Source: Bacillus sp. sid0103 (GTDB lineage: Bacteria; Bacillota; Bacilli; Bacillales_B; DSM-18226). From it: 64,000 nucleotides of DNA. The stretch covers positions 62,001 to 126,000 of the forward strand of contig NZ_JAHUWN010000010.1 of assembly GCF_019219025.1 (NCBI RefSeq), written 5' to 3'. How positions within the stretch are numbered: the stretch's first letter is position 1; each line of letters opens with the position of its first letter. A model generated the notes under the pieces. The model ran no database searches, was not told the DNA's origin, and worked only from the letters and a program-made list of their open reading frames with translations. The position numbers and the translations under genes were made by a program. Shown in pieces: positions 36,461-46,050 of this stretch.

Positions 36461-38842
36461 TTATTTTTCAAAAATGGCATTGGATAATAAACGGAATAGG
36501 TAATCCGTATGGTCACGGAAACCCGCCTCTAAACCGATTAAGGTTACATCCTTATTCTTCTCTTTAACGATTACAGCCTGACCCTTAGCATCGGCTTTTT
36601 TATTAATCCAGTGCCCAGCTACAAAGAAATCATCAGAGTTTGCTAGACTTGCAACTACTTCATCATTATCAGTACCGGTATACCAAACTGGGCGGTAAAC
36701 AAAACCAAGGTCATCCTGGTCATAACCTGCAGTTATACCAGTTCCTTCATAGTTCAACTTCACGATTCCATTGCTATTAGACCCAGCAGGATTAATTATA
36801 TCGTCCGTAAGGCCAAGCGTTTTAGTTGCGTTTGATGCCCCTGCGCCAACAGCAATATATTTTCCGCCCTTGCTTACGAAATCAGTCACATTTGCCTTAA
36901 ACGAATCAAACTGCCCAGCACTTTGGAACCCAAATTCTTTGTTTGCCACTGATAGATTAGTAGAAATCAGATTTTCGGTACCACTGTAAATAAACACATC
37001 AAATCCATTCAAACCGCTTTCCGCTACTTCCACTGGCGTCACTTCTGTCACCTCAAAGCCAAGACGTTTCAGTGCAAGCTTCGTTCCGCTATGGGACTGG
37101 ACTTTGCCCATACCGCCATCCTTCAAAATGGCTACCTTTAAGCTGGTTAACGTAACTGCTTCTGCAGGCACCTTATCTGTAGATGCAACCTGTAATCCAG
37201 ATCCTTTTACAGCTGCTGAAATCTGGTTAGCTGCTGCTTCTGCGTAGAAATTACCTTTAGCATCACGCTTTACAAGGATACCTTGTTGAAGCAAAGTATT
37301 TACTAGATTAACAGCTTTAACGGAACTGTTTTGAATCAAGAATGGCCCTTTACCTGAGACAGAACCTTGCTCAGTAACTTGGTTTACCTTCGTAGTCGTG
37401 ACATCAACCGAATTTTGTGTGGCGAAAGCGTCAAAGCCCCAAAGTTCTGGCAGGCTCCATGCAGAAATATCATACATAGCTGGCGTGTCATTCGAGATAT
37501 CTTCCCCGTCCCAAAGCATTGTATTGGCTAAACCAGCCTTTGCTTGGTCCATTTGAACGAGATAGGTTCCTTTAGGATAAGTTTTCCCATCTACCGTAAA
37601 GGCTTTCGAAGCTTGGACCACTTCAATATCATTATTGATTAAGTGATTAATAGCCTTATTCGTTACAGTTGGATCCTTCTCGTCAACTGGAAGGATATAC
37701 GCTTTCGGGAAGAATCCATCCTGATGGAACGGATGGTCAAAATTAATCCCCCGCTTAAACATTTCAATTTGGTCCGTGATCATGCCTTGCTTATTCTGTG
37801 TAGCAAATTTTAACGCGCCTAAAATGGCATTATACTGCCAGCGCACGCCATCTAAGTCATTCGTCGGCGCCTCTAATGTATGACCGTAAGCCCCGTGGTA
37901 CATGGCGTACATTGGTGTAAAGATTGGCGGATAATCGTCCCAGCCTGCAGCATCATCACGCTGTGGAACATATACACCTTCCATGCTTTGATACTTGCTT
38001 CCAGTGTAACTGGCTTTATCTCCCATAATTGACGCTTCCATCGCTTCTGCTTGTTTGTATGCCCACTTATTATAAAGATCATACTCATAGTTCGGGTTAT
38101 GAGGAGGCGTACAAGGTTCGATTAATCCTTGTAAGTTTGGACCGTATCCACTTACGTATCCATGAGTATCAAGGAATACCATCGGGTTCCACTCTTTAAT
38201 TAGTTCAACCGTTTCTTTCGTTTCTGGCTGTGACTGTGTAATAAAGTCACGGTTCAAGTCGATACCCTCGCCATTAAAACGAGTGGCATTCACACGTCCG
38301 TCAGGATTTTGTACAACATTGAAAATAAGAATATTACTATTTAAAATACTTTTGGTCTCCTCGTCATTCTGTGTTGCAAAGCGTTCAATGAGTTGAAGAA
38401 GTGCATCGGAACCTACAAATTCTGTTCCATGAATGGAGCCGTTTATCATGACTGGAACTTTAAAGTCAGGATTATTGGCAATCCACTCTTGTGCCTTCCC
38501 TGGGTTTTTAAACATCTGTTTTCTTAGGGATTGGATTTTTCCAAATTTCCCTTGGGTAGTTGGATCCGCAATCGTTACAACATAAAGTGGATGGCCATCG
38601 GCTGAAGTTCCGCGAACCTCCACTTTTACTCTGTTAGACTTCTTCTCAATGGATTTCAACTTATTGCCGATTTGCGAGAATTTAACAAAGTCATAGTTTT
38701 CACTATTAAACTTACTCCCATCCTGTTCTTCATATGCATTCACGTTTGTCCATTTTGGTCCCTCAGCAAATCCAACTGTCCATGGACTTGACGTCAGCAA
38801 ACCTATAGCCAATAGGCCGGCAACTGTTTTCTTCGTCTTCAT
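36461..38842 (-). CDS. Secreted M14 zinc carboxypeptidase
   Basis: A 793-residue exported metallopeptidase. It has a signal peptide of about 26 residues (GFAEG cleavage region). The M14 catalytic domain spans about 45-380, with zinc ligands His138 and Glu141 (SIHGTEF) and His227 (DTHGY), substrate-binding NRDF, and catalytic Glu324 (HTLEAPT). The long C-terminal part resembles a glutamine-amidotransferase-like/Rossmann domain (VAILKDGGMGKVQSHSGTKL; GGKYIAVGAGASN). This layout is common in large Bacillus M14 proteins. It likely degrades peptides outside the cell. All key residues are intact. Confidence 0.9.
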   Translation of the reverse strand: MKTKKTVAGLLAIGLLTSSPWTVGFAEGPKWTNVNAYEEQDGSKFNSENYDFVKFSQIGNKLKSIEKKSNRVKVEVRGTSADGHPLYVVTIADPTTQGKFGKIQSLRKQMFKNPGKAQEWIANNPDFKVPVMINGSIHGTEFVGSDALLQLIERFATQNDEETKSILNSNILIFNVVQNPDGRVNATRFNGEGIDLNRDFITQSQPETKETVELIKEWNPMVFLDTHGYVSGYGPNLQGLIEPCTPPHNPNYEYDLYNKWAYKQAEAMEASIMGDKASYTGSKYQSMEGVYVPQRDDAAGWDDYPPIFTPMYAMYHGAYGHTLEAPTNDLDGVRWQYNAILGALKFATQNKQGMITDQIEMFKRGINFDHPFHQDGFFPKAYILPVDEKDPTVTNKAINHLINNDIEVVQASKAFTVDGKTYPKGTYLVQMDQAKAGLANTMLWDGEDISNDTPAMYDISAWSLPELWGFDAFATQNSVDVTTTKVNQVTEQGSVSGKGPFLIQNSSVKAVNLVNTLLQQGILVKRDAKGNFYAEAAANQISAAVKGSGLQVASTDKVPAEAVTLTSLKVAILKDGGMGKVQSHSGTKLALKRLGFEVTEVTPVEVAESGLNGFDVFIYSGTENLISTNLSVANKEFGFQSAGQFDSFKANVTDFVSKGGKYIAVGAGASNATKTLGLTDDIINPAGSNSNGIVKLNYEGTGITAGYDQDDLGFVYRPVWYTGTDNDEVVASLANSDDFFVAGHWINKKADAKGQAVIVKEKNKDVTLIGLEAGFRDHTDYLFRLLSNAIFEK

Positions 38843-39037
38843 TTGTAACCCTCCGTCTATGTATCATTATAAATTTTTATGTATTTTTATTCCATTAGAC
38901 TTATTTTATTACGGAATCTTAAATAATTAAATCCTACCAATTCACCAAACAAGAAATCTTTTTATTACAAATTATAGGGTATTTGACATATATTTGAATC
39001 AACATTACATTAGTGCTAGGCACCGTAGAATGAAAAA

Positions 39038-39087
39038 GGTGTCAGGCACCCCAAAAAGACAAATGTCCACGGGTGGTGCCTGACACC
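39038..39087. repeat. GTGTCAGGCACC palindromic repeat, full copy
   Basis: GGTGTCAGGCACC at the left and GGTGCCTGACACC at the right, with centre AAGACAAATGTCCACGG. A TAGGCACC fragment just upstream (39017-39024) suggests a second decayed copy. The right end lies six bases from the stop codon of the small zinc-ribbon gene. Confidence 0.85.
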
Positions 39088-39092
39088 TTAGA

Positions 39093-39251
39093 TTATTTAT
39101 CTCTGCAGAATTTGCAAACTTTGATGGTTTGGTTTGTTTCTGTTTTATGCGGGTACAATAGTTTGATTCTTGTTCTCGCACATATCGGGCAGGTTCCGCG
39201 CCCGTTCGAAGGCAGGTAGCTGATTGTTTTCCCTCGGTTTCTCTTTGCCAT
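39093..39251 (-). CDS. Small zinc-ribbon protein (52 aa)
   Basis: A short frame running from ATG 39251 to TAA at 39093. The product is very basic and holds two cysteine pairs, TCPICARTR (Cys21 and Cys24) and VCKFCRDK (Cys46 and Cys49), spaced as in a zinc ribbon, with an RNA-binding-like MAKRNRGK start. Purine-rich AGGGATGGATGGAG lies upstream; an in-frame ATG two codons earlier is an alternative start. I do not know a named family, but paired CxxC motifs at this spacing are unlikely in noncoding DNA. It is followed at once by a palindromic repeat that may end transcription. Confidence 0.6.
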   Translation of the reverse strand: MAKRNRGKTISYLPSNGRGTCPICARTRIKLLYPHKTETNQTIKVCKFCRDK

Positions 39252-39400
39252 CTCCATCCATCCCTATCCAAATTAGATTCTTTTCTTTATCTAATGATGG
39301 ACTTGCACAAATATTGTTAGGCAAATAATTGTTTTTTGAAAAAAGATTGTTCGAATGTTCATTTGTTTGATGTACGTTTTGGATAAATATTTTTACAGAA

Positions 39401-39814
39401 TTAACAGATTGCATTCACCTGTGAAAGGTAATCATCATTCAACACAGTATCATTCTTAAGGAGCATTCGCACTTCATTTGGAACAGTGACTTTTCTCCTC
39501 GTTTCCCGATTAATTGTCGTAAGAATCACTTCAGCAGAAACAGCCAGTTCTTTCCCGTCCTTCAAAATCGTCTGTTTGAGAATAAAACTTGTATTCCCCA
39601 CATGTTCTAGACAAGTACGGACCAACAACTTTTCATTATTGAATACTTCCCTTTTATAATCAGCACCAATATGAACGACAACTGCTTCCACTCCTAACAA
39701 AATACAATATTGGTACCAAGCGTTGCGTGCTTGATCTAAATAATCAATGAGTTTCACATTATTAACATGGCCCCCATTCGTTTCTGCAATCATGTTCATT
39801 TCTGAATAAGCCAA
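39401..39814 (-). CDS. Acyl-CoA thioesterase, 4HBT hot-dog fold
   Basis: A 137-residue protein of the 4-hydroxybenzoyl-CoA thioesterase/YbgC type, expected to hydrolyse acyl-CoA thioesters in the cytoplasm. The landmark GGHVNNVKLIDYLDQARNAW (13-32) is the active-site loop and central helix; VEAVVVHIGADYKREV follows. The usual WSDTDAMGHVNN reads IAETNGGHVNN here, so the normal catalytic Asp position is changed. The start is TTG 39814 with AGGGGGAG upstream, which makes it about ten residues shorter at the N-terminus than typical members. Substrate unknown. Confidence 0.8.
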   Translation of the reverse strand: MAYSEMNMIAETNGGHVNNVKLIDYLDQARNAWYQYCILLGVEAVVVHIGADYKREVFNNEKLLVRTCLEHVGNTSFILKQTILKDGKELAVSAEVILTTINRETRRKVTVPNEVRMLLKNDTVLNDDYLSQVNAIC

Positions 39815-40130
39815 GCCCTCTCCCCCTATTTCCGTCTAATCTAAAAATCCCTTTTACTGAAATTCGCCACTAACTAACAGGTTACCTCCACCACAAAGTA
39901 CAATTCATTCCCAACCTTAACAGACTTGTCCTCCCACAGTGGACAAATAAGGCATTTGTCCACTGACGGTGCCTGACACCACTCCTATGACACCATTCAT
40001 GAATTTTTGCTCACCTTTCTACATACATTTCTAAGAAGATCAAATGTTTCAATGGCTGCACGACTATATATCACTTTCCATAAGATAGGAATAAGAGGCG
40101 AGACTAAACTTTTTCAGTTGGAAAGGAAAG
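39815..40130. other. Divergent intergenic region with one repeat copy
   Basis: No gene seen. It holds the divergent promoters of the thioesterase and YkuK genes and one palindromic repeat at 39935-39980 (CACAGTGGACAAATAAGGCATTTGTCCACTG, then GGTGCCTGACACC). A GATGACACC-like ATGACACCATT fragment lies at 39986-39996. The rest is AT-rich without clear structure. Confidence 0.6.
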
Positions 40131-40682
40131 ATGTGGTGCTTCATTATGAAAAAAAGCGGAGCTTATCACGATTCGTTTCAAAATCTTCAAGAGAATGGAA
40201 TGTCTTTCGAACAGGTTTTTGAACGGATTGTATCATTCATGAAGTTAGATCCAAATGGCAACTACAAACTAATGGTCGGCACAGATTCTCAAGTCCATAG
40301 ATCTACAACCGTTTTTATTACCGGACTTGTCATTCAGAATAAGGGAAAAGGAGTATGGGCGTGCATAAGGAAGGTCGTCATTCCAAGGAAAATGACACAC
40401 TTGCACGAGCGGATATCTCTTGAACTATCATTAACGGAGGAAATTGTTTCGATGTTTACCGAGGAAAGGAAAAATGAGTTGGTTAATCTTGTTCTTCCCT
40501 ATATCTATCAGGGAGCAACTTTCACCATGGAGGGACACATTGATATTGGCGCAGGTAAACGAAACAAGACGAGTGAATTTGTGAAAGAAATGGTAACCAG
40601 AATTGAATCCATGGGCGTTGAACCAAAAATCAAGCCGAACGCCTTTGTAGCATCCAGCTATGCAAATCGTTACACCAAATAA
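40131..40682 (+). CDS. ykuK: YkuK-family (DUF458) RNase H-like protein
   Basis: A 183-residue cytoplasmic protein of the Bacillus YkuK family. Conserved features are LMVGTDSQVHRSTTVFITGL with the first acidic residue, KGVWACIRKVVIPRK, ERISLELSLTEEIV and GHIDIGAGKRNKT. These resemble an RNase H-like fold with Asp/Glu metal ligands (known of the family by structure prediction). The biological role is not established. The start at 40131 has GGAAAGGAAAG directly upstream; ATG 40146 is an alternative. A repeat-derived stem-loop follows the stop codon. Confidence 0.85.
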   Translation: MWCFIMKKSGAYHDSFQNLQENGMSFEQVFERIVSFMKLDPNGNYKLMVGTDSQVHRSTTVFITGLVIQNKGKGVWACIRKVVIPRKMTHLHERISLELSLTEEIVSMFTEERKNELVNLVLPYIYQGATFTMEGHIDIGAGKRNKTSEFVKEMVTRIESMGVEPKIKPNAFVASSYANRYTK

Positions 40683-40683
40683 G

Positions 40684-40730
40684 GGTATCAGACATCACAA
40701 AACACTGTGGTGCCTGATACCTTTTTTATT
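40684..40730. terminator. Repeat-derived terminator between YkuK and the PAS kinase
   Basis: GGTATCAGACATCAC and GTGGTGCCTGATACC are the arms of a variant palindromic repeat (TATCAG replaces TGTCAG on both sides, a compensated change). TTTTTTATT follows. It begins directly after the YkuK stop codon and lies between convergent genes. Confidence 0.75.
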
Positions 40731-40737
40731 ATCTAAT

Positions 40738-42198
40738 TTAAAAACATTCCAGTTCCACTTTCACCGTCGTACCTTTACCCATTTTACTTTCGATGTTCAT
40801 GGTACCATTATGTTCCTGGATAATTTTATTGCTCACGGTAAGCCCTAGTCCGATTCCTTTGTCCTTAGTTGTATAAAAAGGTGTTCCTAAAAAGCGCATC
40901 AGTTCGGTGTCAATTCCCATCCCTTCATCAGAAAAGCTTATCTGTACACGATTGCCTTCCACTCTTTGGACATGAATATCGACATTTCCTCCAAACGGCA
41001 TAGATTCAATCGCATTTTTTAAGAAATTAACAAAAACTTGTTTTAACTGATTAGGACTACAATCTATTAAAATGTCATCTTGTTGATATTGGTTTGTAAT
41101 TTGAACATTATGTAATAATGCTTGGGGATGTAAAATATTAACCGTACTCTCTAAGACGGAAGTTAAACTTACTTGTTCAAATTGAATCGCCTGTGGCTTT
41201 GCCAACGACATAAATTCATTGACAATTATATCAATTCGATCTAATTCGTTCATGATAATTGATAAATATTCATCTTGTTTTTCTCTATTCGTTGCATCTG
41301 TCAATAGTTTTGAAAATCCTTTTAATGATGTCAAAGGGTTTCGTATCTCATGAGCAACCCCGGCAGCTAATTGGCCGATAATCGAAAGACGGTCTAAATT
41401 TCGAAGGGTATCGTCATTTTTGATCCGATCTGTAATATTTCTGCCAACCGTGACATAGGAATCAATCTCTCCTTGATCATTAAAGATGGGCGAAATCATG
41501 GTCTCGGAATATATGACTTCATTATTACCCGTTTGGACCTGCGTTTGGAGTAGTTGAGGCTCCTCTGTTTCTATTAACTTTTGATAAACCTTTTTTAATT
41601 GGTCAATTTCCTCTGGTATGATAAGATCACAGACAGTTTTACCAATTAATTGATCAGGGGTATACCCAATCCCGTCCTCATGAGATGGAGATGCATAGAC
41701 GACCTTTCCATCTTTTGAATACACCTTGATCATATCCGTTGTATTTTCAGTAATTAGCTTGTACAGTTCCCGTGTTCTCTTCAATTCTCTTTCAATATTA
41801 ATAAATTTGGTTATATCACGAAAGATGGCAAGGACGGCAATAATTTCCCCACAAGAATTCCGAAAAGGAGAATACGAAACAGCGATATCAAGAATGGTTC
41901 CGTCTTTGTGGTAGCGCTGTGTAACCATATCAGTAAAGGTTTCACCACGCTTAACTGATTCAATAATATCATTTGCTTTATCAGGATAAGGAAATTCATC
42001 AATTCTTTTCCCTAATAAATCATCCTCTGTATAACCAAAAATTTTCGTATACATTTGGTTCACTCGAATAAACCGATTCTCCATATCAACCATACAAATC
42101 CCGTCCGCTGTACAGTCTAGAAACAAGTCTATTAAATCATCTGGATTATAAACTACAGATTCATTCTCTTTTGAAAAAATCGGGAAAAACTTCGACAT
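40738..42198 (-). CDS. Soluble PAS-PAS histidine kinase (sporulation-kinase-like)
   Basis: A cytoplasmic sensor kinase of about 486 residues. Two PAS domains (about 20-135 and 145-265) are followed by HisKA with GVAHEIRNPLTSLKGFSKLL (phospho-accepting His) and a HATPase domain (NAIESMPFGG; DEGMGID; KGIGLGLTVSNKII). No transmembrane helix is seen. This is the layout of KinA/KinE-type kinases feeding the sporulation phosphorelay. No response regulator is adjacent, as expected for orphan phosphorelay kinases. I favour ATG 42198, with GGAG eight bases upstream; ATG 42240 lacks a site. Confidence 0.87.
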   Translation of the reverse strand: MSKFFPIFSKENESVVYNPDDLIDLFLDCTADGICMVDMENRFIRVNQMYTKIFGYTEDDLLGKRIDEFPYPDKANDIIESVKRGETFTDMVTQRYHKDGTILDIAVSYSPFRNSCGEIIAVLAIFRDITKFINIERELKRTRELYKLITENTTDMIKVYSKDGKVVYASPSHEDGIGYTPDQLIGKTVCDLIIPEEIDQLKKVYQKLIETEEPQLLQTQVQTGNNEVIYSETMISPIFNDQGEIDSYVTVGRNITDRIKNDDTLRNLDRLSIIGQLAAGVAHEIRNPLTSLKGFSKLLTDATNREKQDEYLSIIMNELDRIDIIVNEFMSLAKPQAIQFEQVSLTSVLESTVNILHPQALLHNVQITNQYQQDDILIDCSPNQLKQVFVNFLKNAIESMPFGGNVDIHVQRVEGNRVQISFSDEGMGIDTELMRFLGTPFYTTKDKGIGLGLTVSNKIIQEHNGTMNIESKMGKGTTVKVELECF

Positions 42199-42308
42199 AG
42201 AGATCGCTCCAAACACATCAAATATACTCTTAATTTCCATTTTACAGAGTTTTTCGATAAAGAAAAGGAGAATTTTACAATTTCAGATTCATAACGGTGT
42301 CACATAAC

Positions 42309-42324
42309 GGTGTCAGGCACCACC
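42309..42324. repeat. GTGTCAGGCACC repeat, half copy
   Basis: GGTGTCAGGCACCACC followed by GAAAGACACTT; the right half has decayed. A CGGTGTCACATAA fragment lies just upstream at 42294. It lies upstream of the PAS kinase gene. Confidence 0.65.
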
Positions 42325-42386
42325 GAAAGACACTTAGCTTATTTCGTCCGCCACACACGGACAACTGTGTTTGTTGATATTAAAAA

Positions 42387-42419
42387 ACGCTTGGACCACT
42401 GTGGTAAGTGGCCAAGCGT
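42387..42419 (-). terminator. Terminator of the M28 aminopeptidase gene
   Basis: ACGCTTGGACCAC and GTGGCCAAGCGT pair around a short loop. The leftward transcript ends in TTTTTTAAT. It lies about 40 bases past the stop codon. Confidence 0.85.
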
Positions 42420-42456
42420 GGCTCTTTCTTGTTATGAATGGCTGCTTTCGCATTGA

Positions 42457-43851
42457 TTAATCGACTGGACGGTCCTCAAAATCGTAGTCAACGGTACCTG
42501 CGGCAACACGTGCCTTTTCTAATGCCGGGGTTTCAGGGCGGGCAATTTGATATACCGATGATCCAACAATCTCAGCGGCCTGCTGCAGTTTTTCCTTGCT
42601 GATTTTATCTATTGTATCTGTCGGCTGATGGTACCATGGTTCCACAGGTGAATGGATGAATAATGCCGATGGAATTCCTAATTCATGGAACGGCTGGTGG
42701 TCGCTTCGGCCTAATTGTCCATAAGGAATGGCTACATCCATCGTCCTTACGCCTGCTGCTGCTCCTAAATCGGTAACAAGGTTCTTCTGACCGTCAATCG
42801 TATACATAATTAAGCCGCCCGCTGGGTGATCCGCTCCGGCATCTCGACCGCCTATCATATCCATTTGGAAGTGGGCAACCATACGGTCCACGTCATCTTT
42901 TGGAAGCTGAGAAGCATAAAAAGACGACCCCACTAAACCTCTTTCCTCTGAACCAAATGTAAGGAATCGCACTTCTGTATCGATTGGTGCTTTCGCAAAA
43001 ATCCTCGCTAATTCAAGGACAGCCGATACACCTGAGGCATCGTCATTTGCCCCTGGTCCCCCATGAACAGAATCATGATGGGCGCCGACAGTGACAATTT
43101 GGCCTGTATCCTTGTTCTTGTTCGGCTTCAATTTAGCTTCAACAACATAGGATGTTTTCTCGATTTTTTCGATATCCACATCTAAGGTTGCCTCAACTGG
43201 TCCAGACTTTAATTGGTCCACCAGAGCCAAGCCCTGTTTCTGTGTAATCGCTACTGCTGGAATATTTTGCCCCTCAGCTGCTTGTCCAAAGTTGTTACCA
43301 TTTGAACTGTTGTTATACATTAGTACCCCAACTGCACCTTTATCTAACACATTTTGTACTTTTTCGATAAACGTTATGTCCCCGCGTTCCACCAAGGCAA
43401 TTTTCCCTTTCACTTCATCCGGAATTTCCCCAAGCTTCGCTTTCCCAACATTCACAAGCTGTCTGGATACCTTACCACTAACACTGCCACTAAAGGCATG
43501 CGGTGCAGTCCCTTCGATATCAGATCCACCAATTTTCACCCAAACATGGTTTGTTCGGTAATCATAGATTGGGAATGGTATTACCCTTGTTTCAAAACCT
43601 AAGCTCTTAAACTCGCCCTCTATGTATTTAACCGCACGAACTTCCCCTTCCGTTCCCGCTTCTCTTGGCTGCTCAGACAACAACGCAATGGTGTTATACA
43701 TATTATCTGCGCTAATTTTCTTGATAATTTTATTATCAAAGGCTGTGTCTGATTGTCCATTTGGTGCACTCATAGTTTGAGCATAGACGGCCCCGCTGGA
43801 CAAAACCATCCCAGCTGCTAGAATTGTAATAATAGATTTACGACGAAACAT
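42457..43851 (-). CDS. Secreted M28 aminopeptidase with PA domain (YwaD-like)
   Basis: A 464-residue exported zinc aminopeptidase. It has a signal peptide of about 24 residues (AVYAQ). A protease-associated insert spans about 130-225 and the M28 catalytic domain spans about 240-445. Metal ligands and catalytic residues are all present: AHHDS (His258), ANDDASG (Asp270), SEERG (Glu302 and Glu303), QMDMIGG (Asp331) and YHQPTDT (His408). It removes N-terminal residues from extracellular peptides, complementing the nearby M14 carboxypeptidase. GGGGGAG precedes the ATG. Confidence 0.92.
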   Translation of the reverse strand: MFRRKSIITILAAGMVLSSGAVYAQTMSAPNGQSDTAFDNKIIKKISADNMYNTIALLSEQPREAGTEGEVRAVKYIEGEFKSLGFETRVIPFPIYDYRTNHVWVKIGGSDIEGTAPHAFSGSVSGKVSRQLVNVGKAKLGEIPDEVKGKIALVERGDITFIEKVQNVLDKGAVGVLMYNNSSNGNNFGQAAEGQNIPAVAITQKQGLALVDQLKSGPVEATLDVDIEKIEKTSYVVEAKLKPNKNKDTGQIVTVGAHHDSVHGGPGANDDASGVSAVLELARIFAKAPIDTEVRFLTFGSEERGLVGSSFYASQLPKDDVDRMVAHFQMDMIGGRDAGADHPAGGLIMYTIDGQKNLVTDLGAAAGVRTMDVAIPYGQLGRSDHQPFHELGIPSALFIHSPVEPWYHQPTDTIDKISKEKLQQAAEIVGSSVYQIARPETPALEKARVAAGTVDYDFEDRPVD

Positions 43852-44430
43852 GTAACTCCCCCTTTTTTATTATCAATCTACTGATTATTCACATGTATGG
43901 AATAATTAGTAAACTATAATCGTTTTACAAAACAACTGCAATTCCTATTAATTTCAGCATATTTACACTATAGAGAGTTTAATAACCAAGTTATTTTTAA
44001 TGAAAAGCTATCAAAACATAGGAGTTCCTTACTAAATACACCTTTAAAAAATAGCTATTTTTGGATATATCTCCTCACACACACATGATTAAATGCCTAA
44101 GAAAATCAGAATATTATACCTACGAATCACCTGTTTCGAGGAAAATAGACATATTTTGCATTACCCTCTCCCAAGATCGGATAAATCCTCATTTTTCTTG
44201 TAAAAATGACAAAGTTTTCACATAGAAAAAGCACCCAGTTTGGACAGATTTTTCTGTCAAACTGCACGCTCACCTTCCCATTTACCCTTATTAAAACTTT
44301 TATAAGGCACTTTCTATTTCATTGGCCATTGATTTGACAGATAATACCACCCTATGAATAAAATAAAGCTTTTACAAACACATAATGGACTTCCTTCCCC
44401 TCATAAATTGGGCATTAGGAGGTGAATGTA
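43852..44430. other. Long gene-free, AT-rich intergenic region
   Basis: About 580 bases between divergent genes with no credible reading frame on either strand. The only structure I see is an imperfect hairpin AGTTTGGACAGA/TCTGTCAAACT at 44237-44263 without a T-run. It must hold the aminopeptidase promoter on the left and the lipoprotein promoter on the right, but no clear -35/-10 pair stands out. Confidence 0.4.
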
Positions 44431-44913
44431 GTGAAAAAATGGCTATTGGCTATATTCTTACCCATTTTGTTTTTAATGTCTGGATGCTCCAGTGATCCTG
44501 TACAAGATGATTTACTTAACTATGTAAATAAAGAAATGAAGGAAGCGGGGAAATTAGAAAAGGCTGCCATATCAGCCTATGACGGGGTCTCGGGTTCAAA
44601 CTATCAGGATGATCAAACCATGTACAATGTGTTAATAAACGATGTTATTCCGAATTACAACGAATTTATTAAAGAGCTTGATTCGGTAAAGATAGAAACA
44701 GATGAGGTAAGAGAAATCCACGAAATATATATTGAAGGGGCAGATATACAGTTTAATGCCTTTGCAATAATTAAGCAGGCCTTAGAAGAACAGGACGCAA
44801 ATTTAATTCAAAAAGCCAATGACATGTTGGCGGATGCCCGAAAACATATTCGTGATTATCAAACAAAATTGGATCACCTAGCAAAGGAACACGATGTAGA
44901 AATTGAAAAATAA
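44431..44913 (+). CDS. Small lipoprotein, helical, unknown function
   Basis: A 160-residue predicted lipoprotein with signal KKWLLAIFLPILFLMSGC and lipobox MSGC near residue 18. The rest is charged and mostly helical (YVNKEMKEAGKLEKAAISAY; long C-terminal helices rich in Glu, Lys and Ala). I do not recognise a named family, though similar small lipoproteins are common in Bacillus. The GTG at 44431 is eight bases after AGGAGG; an in-frame GTG at 44422 lies within that site and is rejected. It stands alone and is followed by a terminator. Confidence 0.75.
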   Translation: MKKWLLAIFLPILFLMSGCSSDPVQDDLLNYVNKEMKEAGKLEKAAISAYDGVSGSNYQDDQTMYNVLINDVIPNYNEFIKELDSVKIETDEVREIHEIYIEGADIQFNAFAIIKQALEEQDANLIQKANDMLADARKHIRDYQTKLDHLAKEHDVEIEK

Positions 44914-44954
44914 CAACCTTTCAACTTAGCCGCCGTTCATTTCCTCCTCACATA

Positions 44955-45000
44955 AAGTCAGTCCTCCAACATTCAAACTCGTGGGGGACTGACTTATTTT
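44955..45000. terminator. Terminator between lipoprotein and DUF418 genes
   Basis: AAGTCAGTCC(T)CC and GGGGGACTGACTT pair around a loop of about 15 bases, followed by TATTTTTCTT on the plus strand. It lies between convergent genes. Confidence 0.75.
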
Positions 45001-45033
45001 TCTTGAATCCCACACCGTACAATCCGCGCGAGC

Positions 45034-46050
45034 TTATATCTTAGGTTTTCTCATTGGCGGGAACTCAAGATAGGTCATCGCGCGCCACATCCATTCCAAA
45101 GGACCGAATCGGAAGTACCGCAGCCATAGTGAACTGAAACTAAGTTGAATCACAAAAATCACTAAACACAGATATAGTGATTGGATGTAAGTCAGATGAT
45201 CGACTAAATCCAAACCTTTCCCTGCTGTCAGGATTAGGATTGTTTGTGAAACATAGTTTGTCAACGCCATCCGTCCGTAGCTTTTTAAAGGAGATAAGAC
45301 CTTACGGATTATTGAAAAACGTAACAGCAACATCAACAGCCCTACATAAAACGCCGAAACAATCGGACCAATCGTGATTCCAATATGTAAGAACATTTTC
45401 GTTTCGATGCTGGTTTCATCCAAAGCATCGCCAAATTCAAACGGTGCAAATTGATATTGATACATAAGGCCACTAATACTCAAGACAAACATGATCCCAG
45501 TAAAAAGAGCAGTCATTTTCCAATGGTGGACATAGCGTTCAAATACCCGGTACTGCCCGGCAGCAATTCCTAACAACATTAGGGGGACGACCATGAAGAT
45601 TTTTTCAGCAAAAATACTTAAGACGAGCACCATCGCCGCTCCAAAAACAAGATTTACTACCTTGCTGGCTCTGTAAAAAGGCAAAATAATCAGGCCGCAA
45701 ACGGCGTAAATCGTTAATGCTTCCCCTGGATGGAATTGCACATGGACGAGTCCAAGTAAAAATAAGACGGCTACCCTGCGCAAAAACAACATATATCCAT
45801 TTTTCCCCTTGGCCATTGCCTTTGAGATAAAAATGTAAAAGCCCACACCAAACAAAAAAGTAAAGATTGTATAAAAGCGCCCTTCGACAAATAGGTATAA
45901 AAACCTCAAATACGTTGCATTGCCAGTACCGGGAAGTGGTACTTTTACCGAAAGTAAGGGAATGACATTAACCAGAATAATTCCCAGTAATGCAAATCCC
46001 CGTAAATAGTCTAATGCATCGATCCGTGCATTTATATCCTTCGAATTCAT
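45034..46050 (-). CDS. DUF418 (YeiB-type) membrane protein
   Basis: A protein of about 338 residues with eight or more helices. The N-terminal RIDALDYLRGFALLGIILVN and the C-terminal LTNYVSQTIL...LWLRYFRFGPLEWMWRAMTY are characteristic of the YeiB/DUF418 family, distantly related to acyltransferase-3-like membrane proteins. The natural substrate is unknown. I favour ATG 46050 (MNSKDINARI), with GGAG upstream; an in-frame ATG at 46071 lacks a site. It is monocistronic by appearance. Confidence 0.88.
   Translation of the reverse strand: MNSKDINARIDALDYLRGFALLGIILVNVIPLLSVKVPLPGTGNATYLRFLYLFVEGRFYTIFTFLFGVGFYIFISKAMAKGKNGYMLFLRRVAVLFLLGLVHVQFHPGEALTIYAVCGLIILPFYRASKVVNLVFGAAMVLVLSIFAEKIFMVVPLMLLGIAAGQYRVFERYVHHWKMTALFTGIMFVLSISGLMYQYQFAPFEFGDALDETSIETKMFLHIGITIGPIVSAFYVGLLMLLLRFSIIRKVLSPLKSYGRMALTNYVSQTILILTAGKGLDLVDHLTYIQSLYLCLVIFVIQLSFSSLWLRYFRFGPLEWMWRAMTYLEFPPMRKPKI

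Noticed and set aside
39005..39414. Two longer leftward frames over the zinc-ribbon region
   Set aside because: They run through the palindromic repeat or the noncoding leader, have no domain pattern, and conflict with the cysteine-rich frame that does.
44237..44263. Hairpin in the long gap as a terminator
   Set aside because: No T-run on either strand and no gene end nearby.
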